A stretch of DNA of 64,000 nt from Flavobacterium panacagri (lineage in GTDB: Bacteria > Bacteroidota > Bacteroidia > Flavobacteriales > Flavobacteriaceae): positions 2,604,001 to 2,668,000 of the forward strand of contig NZ_CP119766.1 of the NCBI RefSeq assembly GCF_030378165.1. Reading direction: 5' to 3'. Position numbers and translations under genes: made by a program. Below are positions 7,584 to 15,612 of the stretch, in pieces. The notes under the pieces were generated by a model, which had not been told where the DNA came from, searched no databases, and worked only from the letters and a program-made list of their open reading frames with translations. Every line of letters starts with the position of its first letter. Within the stretch, counting starts at the first letter, position 1.

Positions 7584-8480
7584 TTATTTCTTAAGGTATC
7601 TTTTGTAGAGAAAAAAACCGCCTAAACCAATAAGAATAATAGGCCACAGATTAAGAATAAAAATTAGAATAGCTTGCAAAATATTCAAGCCACTTTTTAA
7701 AGCATCGATAATTTGAATTCCTAAATTAGGTTTGTAATAGGTGCTGTCTTTTTCACTTGCAATGATTTCCTGTTTTATAGTTTCGTTTTGATAAAGCTGC
7801 AATGTTACAGTGCTAAAATTAATTTGATCTTGCAATGATAAATTTGCTATTGTGCGGTTGTCGCTAGCTTCTTTTTGATTGGCTAAAGTATTTTCGGCAT
7901 CTATAATATCATTTATTTTTTTGCCTTTAGAATCAATTGCATTTTCGACTCTTTGTGCAGAAACAGTACTTCTTTTTTGAGAAAGCTCATTAGCGAGAAA
8001 TTTTAGTGAAACATCATCCGCTTTGATGATTCTAAAATCTAAAAAGTCAATTTGTTTGGCAATGCTTTTAATAATAGTATCGAGTTGGGTGTTTGGAACA
8101 CGAATGGTAATATTGTTTTCTACAGCATATTTAGTAGTTTCTAATGTACTGTCCTGACTGATCTTAGTTTTAATCTGATCGATAATATTGCTTTGAAGAT
8201 TAGTATAAGTAACAAAACCTCCAAATTTTTGAACTGCATTTTCAATTGCATAAGTAGATTTGACGACATTTTTGACTTTAAATTTTAGTTCAGCTGTTCG
8301 AATAAATTTCTGTTTGCTGTCTTTTTTTTCCACTGCGGCCGATGATGATATGGCTGTGCTGTCTGATAACATTTTGGAGTCTGAAGTTGTTTCGGCAGGA
8401 TTATAGTCTGCTTTTTTACAAGAAAGTAATATTAAAGTAATCATCAAGGAAGTCAATCCTAATTTTGCAATTGTTTTCAT
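7584..8480 (-). CDS. DUF4349 lipoprotein
   Basis: The 298-residue precursor has its lipobox at Cys21 (LILLSCKK). After a Ser/Thr-rich linker comes the DUF4349 core (about 57-260), with IRTAELKFKVKNV, an IRVPNTQLDTIIKSI strand-helix unit and a coiled-coil-like segment (about 165-205, SQKRSTVSAQRVENAI). A C-terminal transmembrane helix (about 262-290) ends in KRYLKK. It should span the periplasm from a lipid anchor to a membrane helix. The function of DUF4349 is not established. It is a single gene. Confidence 0.8.
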   Translation of the reverse strand: MKTIAKLGLTSLMITLILLSCKKADYNPAETTSDSKMLSDSTAISSSAAVEKKDSKQKFIRTAELKFKVKNVVKSTYAIENAVQKFGGFVTYTNLQSNIIDQIKTKISQDSTLETTKYAVENNITIRVPNTQLDTIIKSIAKQIDFLDFRIIKADDVSLKFLANELSQKRSTVSAQRVENAIDSKGKKINDIIDAENTLANQKEASDNRTIANLSLQDQINFSTVTLQLYQNETIKQEIIASEKDSTYYKPNLGIQIIDALKSGLNILQAILIFILNLWPIILIGLGGFFLYKRYLKK

Positions 8481-8705
8481 AAAGGTTTTAAAATTTGATT
8501 AGTAAATGATATTGTACCTGTTATTCAGGTTAACTTTTTAAGCGACGGATTAAAAGGTTTTCAATGATTTTATTTAAAGCTTAAAAAATAATCTGCGTCA
8601 TTTTTTAATGAGTGAGTTTTTAAATAAAACGAAAGAAAAGTTTTAATAATTAGCACTAATTCGATATACTAAAAAGTGTGCCAATATTTTTTTCGTATTA
8701 CTTTA

Positions 8706-8733
8706 TTGAAGGATATTTTTTGTCGTAATTTTG
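8706..8733 (+). promoter_or_regulatory. Consensus Bacteroidota promoter of pabB
   Basis: TTG (8706-8708), a 17-nt spacer and TAATTTTG (8726-8733) match the TTG/TAnnTTTG consensus well. Transcription would begin about 8740. The -7 box covers the TTG at 8731, so that codon cannot be the translation start of the gene. Confidence 0.75.
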
Positions 8734-8754
8734 AAGTTTAAAATTTATTCGTTT

Positions 8755-10041
8755 TTGAGAGTATCCATCCATAAAAATATTACCAATCCCGAACTGTTTA
8801 AAGAACAGCTTTTAAATTGGGCACAGCAGTTTCGAGAAGTCGTTTTTTTAGACAGTAATTCCTATCCACAACAATATTCTGATTTTGATTGTCTATTGGC
8901 TGTTGATGCTTTTACGTCTTTAAAAACAGATTATTATAATGCTTTTGAGGATTTAAAACAGTATCAGCAAAATACAAAAGACTGGCTTTTGGGATATCTT
9001 TCTTATGATCTTAAAAATGATGTAGAAAACCTTCAGTCCAATAATTTCGACGGATTAAATTTTCCCGATTTGTTTTTCTTTCAACCTAAAAAGATTTTTA
9101 TTCTGAAGGGAAATCAGCTTGAAATTCAATATTTAATGTTTTGTGATGATGAAGTCGAAGAAGATTTTGAAGAAATTATAAAAATTCAAAACGAAACATT
9201 TGTCACACTAAACGGAGTTGAAGTGCAACAACGTATTTCTAAAGATTTATATATTGAAAAAGTAAATAAAATGCTGGAACATATTCATATTGGAGATATG
9301 TACGAAGCTAATTTCTGCATGGAATTTTATGCTGAAGATGTAGTTATAAATCCGTTGGAAAAGTTTCAGAAACTGAATGAAATTTCAAAAGCACCTTTTT
9401 CGGTTTTCTTTAAAAATCACAAACAGTATTTACTTTCTGCTTCGCCGGAGCGTTATATTAAAAAAGTGGGAGATAAAATTATTTCCCAGCCAATTAAAGG
9501 AACTTCTAAGCGTTTTGAAGATCCAGTTGAAGATGAAAAGTCAAAAGCAATTTTGGTTTCAGACGAAAAAGAACGCGCTGAAAATATCATGATAACCGAT
9601 TTAGTTCGAAACGATTTATCGCATACAGCACAAAAAGGTTCCGTTGAAGTCGAAGAACTTTGCGGAATTTATTCGTTTCTGCAGGTACATCAAATGATTT
9701 CTACGGTAACTTCAAAATTGGATCCGCAATATTCGGCTGTAGAGGTATTGAAAACAACATTTCCAATGGGAAGTATGACTGGTGCGCCTAAAATTTCGGT
9801 AATGCAAATAATTGAAAACTTAGAAGAAACAAAAAGAGGATTATACAGCGGTGCCGTAGGCTATTTTACGCCGACAGGGGATTTTGATTTTAATGTCGTG
9901 ATCAGAAGTATTTTATACAATCAGGAAAATAAGTACGTTTCATTTTCAGTTGGAAGCGCCATAACAGCACAATCTGTTCCTGAAAAGGAATATGAAGAAT
10001 GTTTATTGAAAGCCAAAGCAATGCACGAGGTTTTACAGTAA
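8755..10041 (+). CDS. pabB: Aminodeoxychorismate synthase component I (anthranilate synthase I family)
   Basis: The chorismate-binding enzyme makes 4-amino-4-deoxychorismate for folate synthesis with an amidotransferase partner encoded elsewhere. It is 428 residues from the TTG at 8755. No ATG occurs in frame before the conserved core, and the upstream TTG at 8731 lies in the promoter. Family motifs are QPIKGTSKR, ITDLVRNDL, PMGSMTGAPK, GLYSGAVGYF and FSVGSAIT. The PIKGT motif favours PabB over TrpE, but the family call is safer than the pathway call. tilS follows after a repeat, then dsbD. Confidence 0.85.
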   Translation: MRVSIHKNITNPELFKEQLLNWAQQFREVVFLDSNSYPQQYSDFDCLLAVDAFTSLKTDYYNAFEDLKQYQQNTKDWLLGYLSYDLKNDVENLQSNNFDGLNFPDLFFFQPKKIFILKGNQLEIQYLMFCDDEVEEDFEEIIKIQNETFVTLNGVEVQQRISKDLYIEKVNKMLEHIHIGDMYEANFCMEFYAEDVVINPLEKFQKLNEISKAPFSVFFKNHKQYLLSASPERYIKKVGDKIISQPIKGTSKRFEDPVEDEKSKAILVSDEKERAENIMITDLVRNDLSHTAQKGSVEVEELCGIYSFLQVHQMISTVTSKLDPQYSAVEVLKTTFPMGSMTGAPKISVMQIIENLEETKRGLYSGAVGYFTPTGDFDFNVVIRSILYNQENKYVSFSVGSAITAQSVPEKEYEECLLKAKAMHEVLQ

Positions 10042-10050
10042 TTTTTTTGC

Positions 10051-10099
10051 GCCACGAATTATTCTCAAAGATTATCAAAATAATTCGTGAATTCGTGGC
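10051..10099. repeat. ccacgaatt hairpin repeat between pabB and tilS
   Basis: A palindrome opens gccacgaattatt and closes gaattcgtggc, around a spacer containing attctcaaagattatc. That spacer is the reverse complement of one conserved in copies at 49219-49281 and 52905-52971. It begins 9 nt after the pabB stop and ends 62 nt before tilS. Confidence 0.75.
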
Positions 10100-10161
10100 A
10101 AAAAAACTCGCTTAACATTTCATTTAAAAATAGATCGAATTTAATTTTTTACTTTTATCGG

Positions 10162-11472
10162 ATGTTTTCAAAATTTCAAAGCCATATCATTTCTAGGTTT
10201 CCATTCTTAGCCGAAAAAAAGCTTTTTCTGGCTGTAAGCGGTGGATTAGATAGTATGGTTTTACTGCATTTATTGCATAAACTGCCGTATGAAATTGCGG
10301 TTTTGCATTGTAATTTTCAGCTTCGCGGATTAGAAAGTTTTGGAGATCAGGAATTTATTCAAAACTATTGCAAACAAAATAATATTCCAATTTTTACCAC
10401 ACATTTCGATACAGAGGCTTTTGCTAAAGATTATAAATTGTCTACTCAAGTTGCGGCAAGAGAACTTCGTTACAGCTGGTTTTATGAAATGTTAGAAGAA
10501 AAAAACTTCGATTATATTTTAACCGCGCATCATGCCGATGATAATTTGGAAACTTTTATAATCAATCTAACCCGCGGAACTGGTTTGGAAGGTTTAACTG
10601 GAATTCCAGAACAAAATGATAAAATCATTCGTCCGCTTCTGCCGTTTTCTAGAGATGAAATCTTGAAATATGCAGAAGAAAATGAAATCGAATGGCGTGA
10701 AGATAGCAGTAATGCTTCAACAAAATATTTAAGAAATAAGATTCGTCATAATTTGATTCCCGTTTTAAAAGAAATCAATCCTAACTTTTTAGATGCTTTT
10801 CAAAAAACACAATCGTTTCTTCAAGAGTCAAAAGAAATGGTGGAAGATGCTTCAATTATGATTTATCAGCAGGTGGCAAAAGAAGCAGAAGAAGATATTC
10901 ATTTCGATTTAAATCAATTGAAAAAACTACCTAATTATAAATCGTATCTGTATCAATGGTTAAATGAATTTGGTTTTTCTGCTTGGAAAGACATTTATGA
11001 TTTAGTCGAAGGACAGTCGGGAAAACAAATCTTTTCGGGAGAATTCAGGTTGTTGAAAAATAGAGAAACATTGATTTTAAGTCCATTTTCTGAAACATCA
11101 GAAAAAGATGAATATCAAATTAATGAAAACGATACAGAAGTTAATTTTCCCTTAAAAATGTCTCTTTGTAACGTTAGTCACATAACATTAGATTCAAATA
11201 AGGTTATATTTGTCGATGCCGATAAAATCCAGTATCCTTTAATATTACGTAAATGGAAAGATGGCGATGTTTTTCAGCCTTTCGGAATGAATGGGAAATC
11301 AAAAAAAGTTAGCAAGCTTTTTAAAGACGAAAAATTATCATTGATTGAAAAAGAGAAAATCTGGCTTTTATGTTCTGATGATCAAATAATTTGGGTTGTT
11401 GGAATGAGACAGGACGAACGTTTTAAAATAAAGAAAACCACAAATAATATACTAAAAATAGAATTGCAATAA
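10162..11472 (+). CDS. tilS: tRNA(Ile)-lysidine synthase
   Basis: TilS puts lysidine at C34 of the tRNA(Ile) with CAU anticodon, so that it reads AUA and accepts isoleucine; the gene is normally essential. The 436-residue protein (ATG at 10162) has the N-type ATP pyrophosphatase loop SGGLDS (26-31), the HHADDNLET motif near 136 and LTRGTGLEGLTGIP. It also has the RNKIRHNLIPVL segment and a C-terminal domain with ILRKWKDGDVFQPFGM. A GTG start at 10087 would place 25 non-conserved residues inside a repeat and is rejected. Its stop overlaps the dsbD start (TAATG), so the two are coupled. Confidence 0.95.
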   Translation: MFSKFQSHIISRFPFLAEKKLFLAVSGGLDSMVLLHLLHKLPYEIAVLHCNFQLRGLESFGDQEFIQNYCKQNNIPIFTTHFDTEAFAKDYKLSTQVAARELRYSWFYEMLEEKNFDYILTAHHADDNLETFIINLTRGTGLEGLTGIPEQNDKIIRPLLPFSRDEILKYAEENEIEWREDSSNASTKYLRNKIRHNLIPVLKEINPNFLDAFQKTQSFLQESKEMVEDASIMIYQQVAKEAEEDIHFDLNQLKKLPNYKSYLYQWLNEFGFSAWKDIYDLVEGQSGKQIFSGEFRLLKNRETLILSPFSETSEKDEYQINENDTEVNFPLKMSLCNVSHITLDSNKVIFVDADKIQYPLILRKWKDGDVFQPFGMNGKSKKVSKLFKDEKLSLIEKEKIWLLCSDDQIIWVVGMRQDERFKIKKTTNNILKIELQ

Positions 11473-13562
11473 TGAACTTTACTCAAACTCTAAAGGACAA
11501 TCAGTTTAAAAACGTTTGGACTAAAACTATTTTACTTTTCTTGTTTTTCTTTGCTTTTGCAAATAGCAACGCTCAAATATTAGAACCAGTAAAATGGACA
11601 TCTAAAATTGAAAAGAAAGGGAATAATGCTGTATTAATTTTCGACGCAGTTATCGAAAAAGACTGGCATATGTATTCACAATTTACTCCAGAAGGCGGGC
11701 CTCTTGCTTTGGAAATTACTTTTAAAAATCAAAAAGGAAATTACGAATTAGTTGGAAAAGCAAAAGAAGGAAAAACGAAAACTTCTTTCAACGATGTGTT
11801 TGGTGTAGATGAAACTTATTTTGAAGGAAAAGCTCATGTAGAGCAGGAAATAAAAATCATTAATCCAAACTTAAAAACGGTTGATGTAGATTTTGATTTT
11901 CAGGTTTGTAAAGAAGTCTGCATCAATTCGAGCAAAAAATTCTCGATTGCAATTCCGCCCACCTTTAAAGTAGAGGATGTTCCAGTTGTAAAAGAAGATA
12001 AATTAGACGAAACTAAAACGGTTGGAATTGCAGTAGATACTGTAAAACCAGTTGTCGCAGAAACAGCAAAATCTGATGTTAAAAAAGCAGATAGCGAAGT
12101 GACTTCCAAAGAAGAAGTTCCTGCTCAGGCACCTGCAAGAAGTTTATGGTCTATATTTTTTATCGCATTTTTATCAGGATTCGCAGCATTGTTAACACCA
12201 TGTGTTTTCCCAATGATTCCTATGACGGTAAGTTTCTTTACTAAACAAAGTAAAAGCAGAGCAAAAGGAATTAGAAATGCTATTTTTTATGGACTTTCAA
12301 TTATTGCTATCTATGTAATTTTAGGTTTGATTGTAACCAAAATATTCGGAGCCGATGCTTTAAATGCTTTATCGACAGATGTTTGGTTTAACTTGATTTT
12401 CTTTGTAATTCTAATCATTTTCGCGACTTCATTCTTAGGAGCTTTCGAAATTATGCTTCCAAATTCATGGGCTAATAAAGCAGATCAGCAAGCGGATAGA
12501 GGCGGAATAATTGGAATATTATTTATGGCTTTGGCTTTAGCAATTGTATCTTTTTCTTGTACAGGACCAATTGTTGGGACTCTATTGGTTGAAGCTGCTT
12601 CAAACGGAGGAATTGCACCAGTTGTTGGAATGTTAGGATTTTCATCTGCATTAGCACTTCCATTTATGTTATTTGCAATGTTCCCAGGTTGGTTGAATTC
12701 ATTACCAAAATCAGGTGGCTGGTTAAATACTGTAAAAGTAGTTCTAGGATTTTTAGAATTAGCTTTAGCATTCAAATTCTTATCAAATGCCGATTTGGTT
12801 TTACAGTTACATTTCTTAGAAAGAGAAGTTTTCATTGCAATTTGGATTGCTATTTTTGGAGCACTTACATTATATTTATTCGGGAAAATTACATTACCTC
12901 ACGATAGCCCGATACAGCATATTTCTGTTGGAAGATTGTATTTAGGATTGTTAACTTTAGTGTTTACAATGTATTTGATTCCAGGACTTTGGGGAGCGCC
13001 ATTAAAATTAATTAGTGCTTTCCCACCGCCACCGCAATATAGCGAAAGTCCGTTTGGAGTTGGAGGATCAGGTCATGCAGCTGTAAATACTGATCCCAAA
13101 GGTTTACCTGCAGGAGCAGAATTAGGCCCACATGGAATTATGGTTTTCCATGATTATGAAGATGGTTTAGCTTATGCAAAAGAAATCAATAAGCCAATCA
13201 TGCTCGATTTTACAGGTTATGCTTGTGTAAATTGCAGAAAGATGGAAAATAATGTTTGGTCAGAACCAGAGGTTTTGCCAATTCTTAAAAATGATGTTGT
13301 GTTAATTTCGCTTTATGTTGACGATAAACGTGAGCTTCCAAAAGAAGAACAATTCACTACAGCTGCAGGAGATAAAATTATTACAGCAGGAGATAAATGG
13401 ACAGATTTTATGATTTCTAAATATAAAACGAACACACAGCCTTTGTATGTGATTACAGATTTAGAAGGAAATAATTTAAATAATACTAAACCAACAATCA
13501 GTTACGTTAGTACAGAAGAATATCTGCAATGGCTGAAAGAAGGGATTTCTAATTTTAAATAA
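11472..13562 (+). CDS. dsbD: Thiol:disulfide interchange protein DsbD
   Basis: The protein carries electrons from cytoplasmic thioredoxin across the inner membrane to periplasmic disulfide partners. It is 696 residues long with the full three-domain order. There is a signal peptide (1-34), then a periplasmic alpha domain with Cys146/Cys150 (VCKEVC). Eight or so membrane helices span about 218-520, with the redox cysteines in LTPCVFPMIP and SFSCTGP. A C-terminal thioredoxin-like domain carries CVNC (YACVNCRKME). The periplasmic cysteines are spaced CX3C. The start overlaps the tilS stop by one base. Confidence 0.93.
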   Translation: MNFTQTLKDNQFKNVWTKTILLFLFFFAFANSNAQILEPVKWTSKIEKKGNNAVLIFDAVIEKDWHMYSQFTPEGGPLALEITFKNQKGNYELVGKAKEGKTKTSFNDVFGVDETYFEGKAHVEQEIKIINPNLKTVDVDFDFQVCKEVCINSSKKFSIAIPPTFKVEDVPVVKEDKLDETKTVGIAVDTVKPVVAETAKSDVKKADSEVTSKEEVPAQAPARSLWSIFFIAFLSGFAALLTPCVFPMIPMTVSFFTKQSKSRAKGIRNAIFYGLSIIAIYVILGLIVTKIFGADALNALSTDVWFNLIFFVILIIFATSFLGAFEIMLPNSWANKADQQADRGGIIGILFMALALAIVSFSCTGPIVGTLLVEAASNGGIAPVVGMLGFSSALALPFMLFAMFPGWLNSLPKSGGWLNTVKVVLGFLELALAFKFLSNADLVLQLHFLEREVFIAIWIAIFGALTLYLFGKITLPHDSPIQHISVGRLYLGLLTLVFTMYLIPGLWGAPLKLISAFPPPPQYSESPFGVGGSGHAAVNTDPKGLPAGAELGPHGIMVFHDYEDGLAYAKEINKPIMLDFTGYACVNCRKMENNVWSEPEVLPILKNDVVLISLYVDDKRELPKEEQFTTAAGDKIITAGDKWTDFMISKYKTNTQPLYVITDLEGNNLNNTKPTISYVSTEEYLQWLKEGISNFK

Positions 13563-13569
13563 TGTTTTT

Positions 13570-13616
13570 AGAATATAGAATATAGAATATAGAATATAGA
13601 ATATAGAATATAGAAT
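13570..13616. repeat. 7-bp tandem repeat (agaatat), 6 copies plus a partial
   Basis: Six exact copies of agaatat run from 13570 to 13611, followed by agaat. They start 8 nt after the dsbD stop. A perfect short-unit array of this kind is prone to slippage and should vary in copy number between strains. Confidence 0.95.
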
Positions 13617-13671
13617 TAGAGCTTTATTCTAGCAAATTAATTTTTCTTTGGGGGTTAAAATTAATTCAAAT

Positions 13672-13707
13672 AAAAAGGCTGTCTCGATTTTTGAGACAGC
13701 CTTTTTT
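13672..13707 (+). terminator. Terminator after dsbD
   Basis: A 14-bp stem (13672-13685 with 13693-13706) with a 7-nt loop and a T-run. The A-run on the left arm also allows activity on the other strand. Confidence 0.88.
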
Positions 13708-13733
13708 GCATAATTATTTTGTTCGCATTTAAA

Positions 13734-13900
13734 GAAAACTATTTACTTCGATTTGTTATTCGGTAGGACTGTTTCATTGATGAAAAAAGTAAAACAAAAA
13801 GAGTAGTTCTTGATTTTTAGAATATCCTTTTGGCTATATTTTAATGAAAACCATTTAAATCGATTGTCATTTCATAGGAATATTTCATCGGTAACTAAAA
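13734..13900. repeat. Two diverged direct repeats of about 54 bp
   Basis: Segments 13734-13789 and 13846-13900 align without large gaps: gaaaactattta...cgattt...gtttcattgatgaa against gaaaaccattta...cgatt...atttcatcggtaa. They lie between two terminators. The function is unknown. Confidence 0.45.
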
Positions 13901-13929
13901 AGCGCTCTAAGTAATTAGAGCGCTTTTTT
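13897..13929. terminator. Bidirectional terminator at the end of amt
   Basis: The stem 13897-13908 / 13917-13928 (core AGCGCTCT / AGAGCGCT) with an 8-nt loop has T-runs on both strands. On the minus strand it lies 26 nt past the amt stop. Confidence 0.85.
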
Positions 13930-13954
13930 AAATATGAATATGAAAATTAATATC

Positions 13955-15271
13955 TTATAAGAATTCTCCGTGTTGAGAGATATCTAATCCTAAGTCTTCT
14001 TTTTCTTCAGTAACTCTTAAAGGAGTAATTTTGTTTACGATAAAGAATAAAACATAAGAAGCAACAAAAGCAAAGATCGATACCACAACTAGAGCAGTTA
14101 ATTGGTTTAGGAATAAAGTTGGTGTTCCGAAGATTAAACCTTGGTTATCTCCAACAGCTGGGTTGATCGCTTTTGATGCAAAAACTCCAGTTAAAAGCAT
14201 ACCAACCATACCGCCAACACCGTGACAAGCGAATACATCTAGTGCATCATCAATTTTTCCTTTAGGGAATTTGCTTACTACAAGGTTACTCACAATTGCA
14301 GAGAATAAACCGATGAAGATAGCGTGAGAGATACTTACGAAACCAGCTGCAGGTGTAATAGCAACAAGACCTACAACAGCTCCGATACAAGCTCCAAGAG
14401 CAGATAATTTGTGTCCTAAAATTTTATCAAGGAATACCCAAGCCATCGCAGCAGCAGCAGCAGCAACAGTAGTTGTACCTAATGCTTGTGCCGCAAGACC
14501 GTTAGCTCCTAATGCAGATCCAGCATTAAAACCAAACCATCCGAACCAAAGTAAACCAGTGCCTAATAATACATAAGTAATTCTCGCAGGGTTAACTTTT
14601 TGAACTTTTCTTTTTCCTAAGAAGATTGCTCCAGCCAACGCAGCCCATCCGGCACTCATATGTACTACAGTTCCACCAGCGAAGTCAAGAACTCCCATTT
14701 TGAAGAAAATTCCATCAGGATGCCATGTCATGTGAGCAAGTGGAGTGTATATGAATAAGATAAATAAAACCATGAATAATAAATAAGCCCAGAAACGTAC
14801 ACGTTCTGCAAAAGCACCTGTAATTAATGCAGGAGTAATGATAGCGAATTTAGCCTGAAATAATGCGAATAATATAAAAGGAATAGTTGGTGCTAAGCTC
14901 CAAGCTGTATTAGTTCCAACTCCCTGAAAGAATAAATTATAAGATGGATTTCCGATAATTCCTCCAATGGTTGGTCCAAAAGCTAATCCAAAAGCAACAA
15001 CAGTCCATAAAATAGTAACAATTACCATTGCCATAAAACTTTGAAGCATAGTACTAATTACGTTTTTCTTACCTACCATTCCTCCGTAGAAAAATCCTAA
15101 ACCGGGAGTCATTAACAATACAAAAGCAGTTGCAACGATCATCCAAGCCGTATCTCCTGTATCAAATTTTACAGCTTCAGCTGGAATTGGGTTATCAGCA
15201 ATGATAAAATTTGAAATAAAGGTTAGTACCAAAATAGTGATAAGAATCACACTTAAAATAATTTTTCGCAT
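13955..15271 (-). CDS. amt: Ammonium transporter
   Basis: A 438-residue Amt/MEP/Rh channel that moves ammonium across the inner membrane. An N-terminal signal-like helix (1-25) precedes GDTAWMIVATAFVLLMTPGLGFFYGGMV, then about ten more helices. The pore's twin histidines are seen as VVHMSAGWAAL and CHGVGGMVGMLLTG. A short cytoplasmic tail ends GLDISQHGEFL, the conserved tail contacted by PII proteins. No glnB/glnK lies next to it here. Twin ACCCCCT words lie upstream (15313-15379). Confidence 0.95.
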   Translation of the reverse strand: MRKIILSVILITILVLTFISNFIIADNPIPAEAVKFDTGDTAWMIVATAFVLLMTPGLGFFYGGMVGKKNVISTMLQSFMAMVIVTILWTVVAFGLAFGPTIGGIIGNPSYNLFFQGVGTNTAWSLAPTIPFILFALFQAKFAIITPALITGAFAERVRFWAYLLFMVLFILFIYTPLAHMTWHPDGIFFKMGVLDFAGGTVVHMSAGWAALAGAIFLGKRKVQKVNPARITYVLLGTGLLWFGWFGFNAGSALGANGLAAQALGTTTVAAAAAAMAWVFLDKILGHKLSALGACIGAVVGLVAITPAAGFVSISHAIFIGLFSAIVSNLVVSKFPKGKIDDALDVFACHGVGGMVGMLLTGVFASKAINPAVGDNQGLIFGTPTLFLNQLTALVVVSIFAFVASYVLFFIVNKITPLRVTEEKEDLGLDISQHGEFL

Positions 15272-15612
15272 AGTTATTTAGTTTTAAAATTTTTGATAAA
15301 AGTATAAAATGATTTAATACCCCCTTAAAAAATATGGTTTAGTGTTTAATTTTTGTTAATTTTTCATTTTAACCCCCTCTGTTTTGAGTGTATCTGTTAA
15401 AAATGACTTAAATTTTACAATTTCTTAATCGAAAATAGAGCTAGTTTGTGTTTTTTGATGTTTTTAGAGATTAAATGAAGGTAATAATGAAGAGTTTTTG
15501 GTTAATTGTTGAAGTATTCTTTGTGATTTTCTAAAAATGATTATTTTTATAAAAGAAAATGGCATCAAACGAATAATTCGCCTGATGCCATTTCTTAAAT
15601 TGAAATTTATAA
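15272..15612. promoter_or_regulatory. amt upstream region with a twin ACCCCCT motif
   Basis: This 341-bp gap lies between two minus-strand genes. Two similar words, ttaatacccccttaaa (15314-15329) and ttttaaccccctctg (15367-15381), stand about 52 bp apart 45-110 bp before the amt start, in otherwise AT-rich DNA. A near-consensus -7 box (TACTTTTA on the minus strand) lies between them and the gene. A terminator for the next gene occupies 15557-15598. The operator role is inference. Confidence 0.35.
15557..15598. terminator. Terminator downstream of the amidohydrolase operon
   Basis: Arms 15557-15567 and 15583-15593 (aaatggcatca / tgatgccattt) pair, with a second small palindrome cgaataattcg in the loop. 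It lies 20 nt past the stop at 15613 on the minus strand and has short T-runs on both sides. Confidence 0.7.

Larger units (their letters stand above)
13563..13954. other. 392-bp gap between dsbD and amt (convergent)
   Basis: The gap holds a 7-bp tandem repeat, a plus-strand terminator, two copies of a diverged ~54-bp direct repeat and a bidirectional terminator next to amt. I see no gene. Confidence 0.8.

Noticed and set aside
10087..10161. Upstream GTG start of tilS
   Set aside because: The codon is inside a dispersed repeat and the added residues are not conserved in the family.
12485..12835. 116-codon minus-strand ORF
   Set aside because: It is antisense to the membrane domain of dsbD; composition follows the reverse of hydrophobic codons.
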